Shown here: positions 59,304 through 64,000 of the stretch, piece by piece | Layout of the letters: every line of letters begins with the position of its first letter | Numbering within the stretch: position 1 is the first letter of the stretch | Assembly: GCF_000423545.1 (NCBI RefSeq) | Contig: NZ_AUIE01000001.1 | Span: 434,001-498,000, forward strand | Origin: Metapseudomonas resinovorans DSM 21078 | GTDB taxonomy: Bacteria; Pseudomonadota; Gammaproteobacteria; Pseudomonadales; Pseudomonadaceae | Direction of reading: 5' to 3' | DNA length: 64,000 nt | Translations under genes and position numbers: made by a program | Notes under the pieces: model-generated | What the model was told of the DNA's origin: nothing | Seen by the model: only the letters and a program-made list of their open reading frames with translations | The model's database searches: none

Positions 59304-60917
59304 TCACCACGCGCACGACGGCTCGAAGCTGTCGGCCCGCGCCATTGCCCACATGCGTTCGTAGAAGTCCGCTTCGATCCTGTCGTTGAGCAGGTCTCCC
59401 GGCTTGAGGAAGACGTGGATCTGCGAGAACAGCCGAATCTCCTTGTCTGAAACACGCCGCACCAGGTGGCGGGGCTCCAGTTGGTTGGGGTGCTCGAGGC
59501 CGGCTGCGGCGAGCATTTCCGCCAGGGCCTTGAGGGTGTTGCGGTGGAACATCTGCACCCGTTGGGCCTTGTCCGGTACCACCAGGGCGCGCTGGCGCAG
59601 CTTGTCCTGGGTGGCGACGCCGGTGGGGCATTTGTTGGTGTGGCAGGACTGCGACTGGATGCAGCCGATGGCGAACATGAAACCGCGCGCCGAGTTGGCC
59701 CAGTCGGCGCCGATGGCCAGCACGCTGGCGACGTCGAAGGCGCTGATGATCTTGCCGCTGGCGCCGAGCTTGATCTTGTCCCGCAGGTTCAGCCCCACCA
59801 GGGTGTTATGCACGAACAGCAGCCCTTCGCGCAGCGGCACGCCGATGTGGTCGGTGAATTCGAGGGGCGCCGCGCCGGTGCCGCCTTCCTTGCCGTCGAC
59901 GACGATGAAGTCGGGGAGGATGCCGGTTTCCAGCATGGCCTTGGCAATGCCCATGAACTCCCAGGGGTGTCCCAGGCAGAACTTGAAGCCCACCGGCTTG
60001 CCGCCGGACAGCTCACGCAGTTTGGCGATGAACTGCATCATCTCGATGGGGGTGGAGAAGGCGCTGTGACGTGACGGGGAGATGCAGTCCTCGCCCATGG
60101 GCACGCCGCGGGTAAGGGAGATTTCCTCGGTGACCTTGTGCTTGGGCAGGATGCCGCCGTGACCGGGCTTGGCGCCCTGGGAGAGCTTGATTTCGATCAT
60201 CCGCACCTGTGGGCTGCGCGCCTGGGTGGCGAAGCGTTCCGGGTCGAACTGGCCGTCGCTGGTGCGGCAGCCGAAGTAGCCGCTGCCCAGTTCCCAGACC
60301 AGGTCACCGCCATTCTCGCGGTGGTAGGGGCTGATGCTGCCTTCGCCGGTGTCGTGATAGAAGTTGCCGAGCTTGGCGCCACGGTTCAGGGCGCGGATGG
60401 CGTTGGCGCTAAGGGAGCCGAAACTCATGGCGGAGATGTTGAACACCGAGGCCGAGTAGGGCTGGGTGCACTGCGGCCCGCCGACTACCACACGGAAGCT
60501 GGACGGGTCGCTGAGCGGCGCCGGGCGCATGGAATGGCCGATGAATTCATAGCCGGCCTTGTAGACGTCGATCAGGGTGCCGAAGGGCTTGTCGCCGCCC
60601 TCGTTCTTGGCTCGTGCGTAGACCAGCGAACGCTGGGCGCGGGAGAAGGGCAGGCGGTCGTCGTCGGCTTCCAGCAGGTACTGGCGGATTTCCGGGCGGA
60701 TGCCTTCGACCAGGTAGCGGATGTTGCCCAGGATCGGGTAGTTGCGCCGCACAGCGTGGCGCGACTGCATCAGGTCGAATACGCCCAGCACGCTGAGCCC
60801 GGCAGCGAGGAGCGTGAAGGGCCAGACCCAGTCGTGGTCAGTGAAGGGCAGGCTGAACAGTGTGAACAGTACGCAGAAGGCGAAGAAGGCGTAACGACTC
60901 AGCAGCGAGAGGCTCAT
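59304..60917 (-). CDS. FMN-binding glutamate synthase-family protein
   Basis: A 537-residue protein. Two N-terminal membrane helices (about 4-50). Then a GltB-like TIM barrel: ISAMSFGSLSANAIRALNRG, IEIKLSQGAKPGHGGILPKH, EGGTGAAPLEFTDHIGVPL (FMN site). The iron-sulfur cluster cysteines are in GCIQSQSCHTNKCPTGVATQ. It lacks the amidotransferase domain of full glutamate synthase. Relatives are common in Pseudomonas, and their role is not settled. It is encoded alone, with its own end after a short gap. Confidence 0.82.
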   Translation of the reverse strand: MSLSLLSRYAFFAFCVLFTLFSLPFTDHDWVWPFTLLAAGLSVLGVFDLMQSRHAVRRNYPILGNIRYLVEGIRPEIRQYLLEADDDRLPFSRAQRSLVYARAKNEGGDKPFGTLIDVYKAGYEFIGHSMRPAPLSDPSSFRVVVGGPQCTQPYSASVFNISAMSFGSLSANAIRALNRGAKLGNFYHDTGEGSISPYHRENGGDLVWELGSGYFGCRTSDGQFDPERFATQARSPQVRMIEIKLSQGAKPGHGGILPKHKVTEEISLTRGVPMGEDCISPSRHSAFSTPIEMMQFIAKLRELSGGKPVGFKFCLGHPWEFMGIAKAMLETGILPDFIVVDGKEGGTGAAPLEFTDHIGVPLREGLLFVHNTLVGLNLRDKIKLGASGKIISAFDVASVLAIGADWANSARGFMFAIGCIQSQSCHTNKCPTGVATQDKLRQRALVVPDKAQRVQMFHRNTLKALAEMLAAAGLEHPNQLEPRHLVRRVSDKEIRLFSQIHVFLKPGDLLNDRIEADFYERMWAMARADSFEPSCAW

Positions 60918-61033
60918 GCGGATTCCTTGTGTGCAGGTACCGGCACAGAGTAGTGCGAATGGGCGGGGATTGCCTTGCCGGGGCTCAAGAATGGGGTCTT
61001 GTCCTACAGGAATGCGGTTCGCAATGTGGCAGG

Positions 61034-61062
61034 AAAACGAAAACCCGGCATTAGCCGGGTTT
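61034..61062 (-). terminator. Rho-independent terminator for the 13-residue repeat gene
   Basis: On the minus strand AAACCCGGC, TAAT, GCCGGGTTT then TTCGTTTTCC. It is a perfect 9-bp stem with a T-rich tail, 23 bases after the stop of the repeat gene. Confidence 0.85.
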
Positions 61063-61084
61063 CGAGAGTTTGAGCGAGTTGGGA

Positions 61085-61495
61085 TCAGCTGACGCGCTGG
61101 GCTTGCAGCAGACGGTCGGAACCGCCTTCAGCGATGCGGTTGGTACCGGTGCGGTCGGAGCCCCCTTCAGCGATGCGGTTAGTACCGGTGCGGTCGGAGC
61201 CCCCTTCAGCGATGCGGTTGGCGCCGGTGCGGTCGGAGCCCCCTTCAGCGATGCGATTGGCGCCGGTACGGTCGGAGCCCCCTTCGGCGATGCGGTTGGC
61301 GCCGGTGCGGTCAGAGCCCCCTTCGGCGATGCGGTTGGCACCGGTGCGGTCGGAACCGCCTTCGGCGACGCGATCCAGGACCATGTAGCTGCCTTCAGCG
61401 GCAACCGGGTCGGTGCCCTGGAAGGAGGACGGCAGAGCGAAAACAGAGCTGCTCAGGGCGGCGATGAACAGGGCGGCGAAGGCTTGGGTTTTCAT
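61085..61495 (-). CDS. Secreted protein of 13-residue tandem repeats
   Basis: A 136-residue protein with a signal peptide (FAALFIAALSSSVFA-LP). Residues 42-119 are six units of RIAEGGSDRTGAN (first RVAEGG..., two with TGTN), and 120-128 begin a seventh before the end LLQAQRVS. The repeats are rich in Gly, Ser, Asp and Arg, and highly uniform, so they are likely exposed on the surface or secreted. I recall Pseudomonas relatives annotated 'phage infection protein', but no function was proved. It has its own terminator. Confidence 0.7.
   Translation of the reverse strand: MKTQAFAALFIAALSSSVFALPSSFQGTDPVAAEGSYMVLDRVAEGGSDRTGANRIAEGGSDRTGANRIAEGGSDRTGANRIAEGGSDRTGANRIAEGGSDRTGTNRIAEGGSDRTGTNRIAEGGSDRLLQAQRVS
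61112..61372 (-). repeat. 39-bp tandem repeats coding for RIAEGGSDRTGAN
   Basis: Six complete 39-base units and part of a seventh, nearly identical at DNA level, with changes mainly in the last codons. Contiguous units with no unique spacers rule out a CRISPR array. Copy number is likely to vary by slippage. Confidence 0.9.
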
Positions 61496-61689
61496 GGTCT
61501 GGCTCCTCGTAGGGGGCTGGAAACTGGGTACGGGGCCAATCTTACGGATGGGGGAGTGATTAAAAAGTGATCACGCGCGATAGAGACCATCAATGCCGTT
61601 GATGGTTGATTAAATTCATCAATATCAATGGCTTGTATTGCTTCTTCTCGCCAGACGTGTCGATGACGGCGTCAGACTGGAGCAACCTT

Positions 61690-61774
61690 GTAGGGTGGAC
61701 ATCGATTTTCATGCCCACCCTGCGCGGCGGAACCAGCCTCCAATGGTGGACCGGTAGAGCGTGGTCCACCCTAC
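61690..61774. repeat. Inverted-repeat element GTAGGGTGGAC/GTCCACCCTAC
   Basis: Perfect 11-bp arms 63 bases apart, with an inner hairpin GGTGGACC/GGTCCACC. It belongs to the same hairpin-like family as the phhA-phhB element. It is in the gene-free stretch 61563-62027. Confidence 0.65.
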
Positions 61775-61781
61775 GGAAAAG

Positions 61782-61967
61782 CGAAACCCATCGGGCGGAG
61801 TGACAGGGCGCGCGGATCGTTGGTTTTCGCTGCGCTCTACGCGAACCTACGGGTCTGTAGGATGGGTTGAGGCACGAAACCCATCAGGCGGAGTGGCAGG
61901 GCGCGCGGATTGTTGGGTTTCGCTGCGCTCTACGCCAACCTACGGGTTCGTAGGACGGGTTGAGGCA
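61782..61967. repeat. Two tandem 93-bp repeats
   Basis: CGAAACCCATC-GGGCGGAGTG (61782) and CGAAACCCATC-AGGCGGAGTG (61875) start two units that run through TCGCTGCGCTCTACGC and AACCTACGGGT to GGGTTGAGGCAC. They are similar to the CGTAGGATGCG/AGCGAAACCCA repeats elsewhere. Confidence 0.8.
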
Positions 61968-61984
61968 CCGCAGGGAGCCGAAAA

Positions 61985-62010
61985 AAGAAAACGGCCCCGA
62001 AGGGCCGTTT
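61985..62010 (-). terminator. Rho-independent terminator after livF
   Basis: On the minus strand AAACGGCCC, TTCG loop, GGGCCGTTTTC then TTTTTTC. It is a UUCG-tetraloop stem with a T tract, 18 bases after the livF stop. Confidence 0.92.
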
Positions 62011-62027
62011 CTTGTACAGCGAGGTCG

Positions 62028-62729
62028 TTAGCCGCCGAGGTAGGCGTCGCGGACCTTGGGGTCGTTGAGCAGGTCGTCGCCGCTACCCTGCATGACGATG
62101 TGGCCGTTTTCCAGCACATAGCCACGGTCGGCCAGCTTGAGCGCCTGGTTGGCGTTCTGTTCCACCAGGAAGATGGTCACGCCGTCCTTACGCAGCTGTT
62201 CGATGATGTCGAAGATCTGCTGGATGATGATGGGTGCCAGACCCAGCGAAGGCTCGTCGAGCAGCAGCAGCTTGGGCTTGCTCATCAGCGCGCGGCCGAT
62301 GGCGAGCATTTGCTGTTCGCCGCCGGACATGGTGCCGGCGCGCTGCTCGAAGCGTTCTTTCAGGCGCGGGAACAGGTGCAGCACCTTGTCCATCTGCTCC
62401 TGGAAGTCGCCCTTGGCGGTGAAGAAGCCGCCCATGGCCAGGTTTTCTTCGACGGTCAGGCGGGCGAACACGCGGCGGCCTTCCGGCACGACGGCGATGC
62501 TCTTGCGCATGATGTCGCAGGATTCCTGGCCCACCAGCTCTTCGCCCTCATAGCGAATGCTGCCGCTGGCCGCGCGCGGCGAGCCGCACAGGGTCATCAG
62601 CAGGGTCGACTTGCCGGCACCGTTGGCACCGATGAGGGTGACGATCTCGCCCTTTTTCACATCCATGCTGACGCTGTGCAGCGCCTGGATCTTGCCGTAG
62701 AAGGTGGAAACCTTGTCGAAAGTAAGCAT
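62028..62729 (-). CDS. livF: Branched-chain amino acid ABC transporter ATPase
   Basis: A 233-residue ATP-binding subunit (BraG/LivF). Walker A is GANGAGKSTLL, the signature is MSGGEQQMLAIGRAL, and Walker B is LLLLDEPSLGLAP. EGRRVFARLTVEENLAMGGF is the LivF-typical segment. It powers leucine, isoleucine and valine uptake with LivG and the LivH/LivM permeases. It is three bases downstream of livG and ends at a strong terminator. Confidence 0.95.
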   Translation of the reverse strand: MLTFDKVSTFYGKIQALHSVSMDVKKGEIVTLIGANGAGKSTLLMTLCGSPRAASGSIRYEGEELVGQESCDIMRKSIAVVPEGRRVFARLTVEENLAMGGFFTAKGDFQEQMDKVLHLFPRLKERFEQRAGTMSGGEQQMLAIGRALMSKPKLLLLDEPSLGLAPIIIQQIFDIIEQLRKDGVTIFLVEQNANQALKLADRGYVLENGHIVMQGSGDDLLNDPKVRDAYLGG

Positions 62730-62732
62730 GGC

Positions 62733-63500
62733 TCAGGCCTCCCCCAGATAGGCTTTGATCACGTCGGGGTTGTTGCGGATCTGCTCCGGCGTGCCGTCGG
62801 CCAGGGGGGTGCCCTGGTTGATCACGTAGATGTGGTCGGAGATGCTCATCACCAGCTTCATGTCGTGCTCGATCAGCAGCACGGTCACGTTGTGCTCGTT
62901 ACGCAGCATGGCGATCAGCGCCTTGAGGTCGTCGGTCTCACGCGGGTTGAGGCCGGCCGCTGGCTCGTCGAGCATGAGGATGCGCGGGCGAGTCATCATG
63001 CAGCGGGCGATTTCCAGGCGGCGTTGCTGACCGTAGGCCAGGGTGCCGGCCGGGCGGTTGGCGACCTCGGTCAGGTTGACCTTTTCCAGCCAGTGGGCGG
63101 CGTAGTCCATGGCCTCGCGTTCGCTCTTGCGGAAACCCGGAGTCTTCAGCAGGCCGGCGAGGAAGTTGGTGTTGAGGTGGCGGTGCTGGGCGACCAGCAG
63201 GTTTTCCACCGCCGTCATTTCCTTGAACAGGCGAACGTTCTGGAAGGTCCGCACCACGCCTTTGCGAGCGATCTTGTGGCCCGGCAGGGCTTCGATCTGC
63301 TCGCCATCCAGACGGATGCTGCCGGAGGTCGGCTGGTAGAAACCGGTCAGGCAGTTGAACACGGTGGTCTTGCCGGCACCGTTCGGGCCGATCATGGAGA
63401 CGACTTGTTTTTCCTGTACGGTCAGCCCCACCCCGTTGACGGCCAGCAGACCGCCGAAGCGCATGGTGAGACCGCTTACTTCGAGAATCGGGCGGCTCAT
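62733..63500 (-). CDS. livG: Branched-chain amino acid ABC transporter ATPase
   Basis: A 255-residue ATP-binding subunit (BraF/LivG). Walker [17 protein letters not shown], signature [15 protein letters not shown] (LAYGQQR is the LivG variant), and Walker [16 protein letters not shown]. It pairs with LivF to drive the transporter. Its start overlaps the livM stop by four bases (ATGA), so they are translated together. Confidence 0.95.
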   Translation of the reverse strand: MSRPILEVSGLTMRFGGLLAVNGVGLTVQEKQVVSMIGPNGAGKTTVFNCLTGFYQPTSGSIRLDGEQIEALPGHKIARKGVVRTFQNVRLFKEMTAVENLLVAQHRHLNTNFLAGLLKTPGFRKSEREAMDYAAHWLEKVNLTEVANRPAGTLAYGQQRRLEIARCMMTRPRILMLDEPAAGLNPRETDDLKALIAMLRNEHNVTVLLIEHDMKLVMSISDHIYVINQGTPLADGTPEQIRNNPDVIKAYLGEA

Positions 63501-64000
63501 TGTTTCAGCTCCAGGTGGGGACGTTGCATCGGCAGCAGACCTTGCGGGCGCCAGATCATCATCAGCACCATCAGAGCGCCGAACATGAGCATCCGGTACT
63601 CGCTGAACTCACGCATGAGCTCGGGGAGCAGGATCATCACGATGGCCGCGAGGATTACGCCCAACTGGGAGCCCAGGCCACCTAGCACGACGATGGCGAG
63701 GATGGTCGCCGACTCGATGAAGGTGAAGGACTCAGGCGTCACCAGGCCCTGGCGCGCGGCGAAGAAGCTGCCGGCAAAGCCTGCGAAGCAGGCGCCCAGG
63801 GTAAAGGCGGAAAGCTTGATCACGGTGGGGTTCATGCCCAGTGCGCGGCAGGCGATCTCGTCTTCGCGCAGGGCTTCCCAGGCGCGGCCCAGCGGCATGC
63901 GCAGCAGGCGGTTGATCACGAACAGGGTCAGCAGCACCAGCAGCAGGGCGATCAGGTAGAGGAAGACCACCTTGTTCACCGAGTTGTAGGCGAAACCGAA
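63497..64000 (-). CDS. livM: Branched-chain amino acid ABC permease, C-terminal part
   Basis: The gene runs off the right edge; 167 residues are visible. The hydrophobic segments and the loop [20 protein letters not shown] (the EAA-like loop that contacts the ATPases) fit LivM/BraE. The C-terminal part ends [13 protein letters not shown]. The frame is open to base 64000, so the internal GTG at 63979 is not the true start. It forms the membrane channel with LivH. Confidence 0.93.
   Translation of the reverse strand, partial: FGFAYNSVNKVVFLYLIALLLVLLTLFVINRLLRMPLGRAWEALREDEIACRALGMNPTVIKLSAFTLGACFAGFAGSFFAARQGLVTPESFTFIESATILAIVVLGGLGSQLGVILAAIVMILLPELMREFSEYRMLMFGALMVLMMIWRPQGLLPMQRPHLELKQ

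Noticed and set aside
61112-61372. CRISPR-like array
   Set aside because: The 39-bp units are contiguous, without spacers, and code for a 13-residue repeat.

Overview
The window looks like chromosomal DNA of a Pseudomonas-type gammaproteobacterium. The indications are a GC-rich base composition, the phhABC/phhR phenylalanine hydroxylase locus, a braEFG/liv-type transporter, a Pseudomonas REP doublet, and a copA-copB copper locus with a CopR-type box. No rRNA or tRNA gene was recognised. No intact mobile element was found, but there are dispersed repeats and a pocket of broken genes.

Layout. (1) 1-6008: a plus-strand, tightly overlapping run of glycosyltransferase and sulfotransferase genes, probably for a surface glycan; a nine-G tract lies at one gene junction. 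(2) 6080-10311: phhABC (minus) divergent from the activator gene phhR (plus), with TyrR-like boxes between them. (3) 10661-13639: three small multidrug resistance transporters, a LysR regulator and an azoreductase. (4) 13745-19749: a large class A penicillin-binding-protein-like enzyme, a methyltransferase, a lipoprotein, a VOC protein and an aldo-keto reductase. (5) 20077-41217: a 21-kb plus-strand locus with a periplasmic adaptor, a GAF-like/HlyD adaptor, an M50 peptidase-HlyD fusion, an Asp/Asn hydroxylase-like protein, a sulfotransferase, a GNAT protein, a DUF6916-like protein, a phage-tail-collar protein, a 3945-residue repeat protein with an LEPR motif and a DUF4347 domain, and a TolC-family lipoprotein. 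This is the best candidate for an undescribed system: adaptors and an outer-membrane channel with a membrane metallopeptidase where an ABC ATPase would normally be. (6) 41296-44839: a copper operon (copA, a small Met/His protein, copB, a cytochrome c), divergent from DUF3300 and DUF2950 genes. (7) 48222-55268: an accessory zone with two DJ-1/PfpI-type genes, remnants of LysR, alpha/beta-hydrolase, M20 peptidase and integrase genes, three copies of a 165-bp repeat, an ANR-box-driven pair of small Cys/His- and Met-rich proteins, and a structured intergenic element. (8) 55443-64000: ppiC, a LysR gene divergent from an aldehyde dehydrogenase, an SDR, an FMN glutamate-synthase-like protein, a 13-residue repeat protein, and livFGM, cut by the right edge.

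How the parts may work together. PhhR probably activates phhABC for phenylalanine and tyrosine use. CopA, CopB and the Met/His-rich proteins handle periplasmic copper. In the large locus I infer that the HlyD proteins, the M50-HlyD fusion and the TolC protein export or display the giant protein, while the hydroxylase, sulfotransferase and acetyltransferase may modify it or a partner. This is inference from gene order and domains. Similarity calls come from reading motifs by eye; no search was run.
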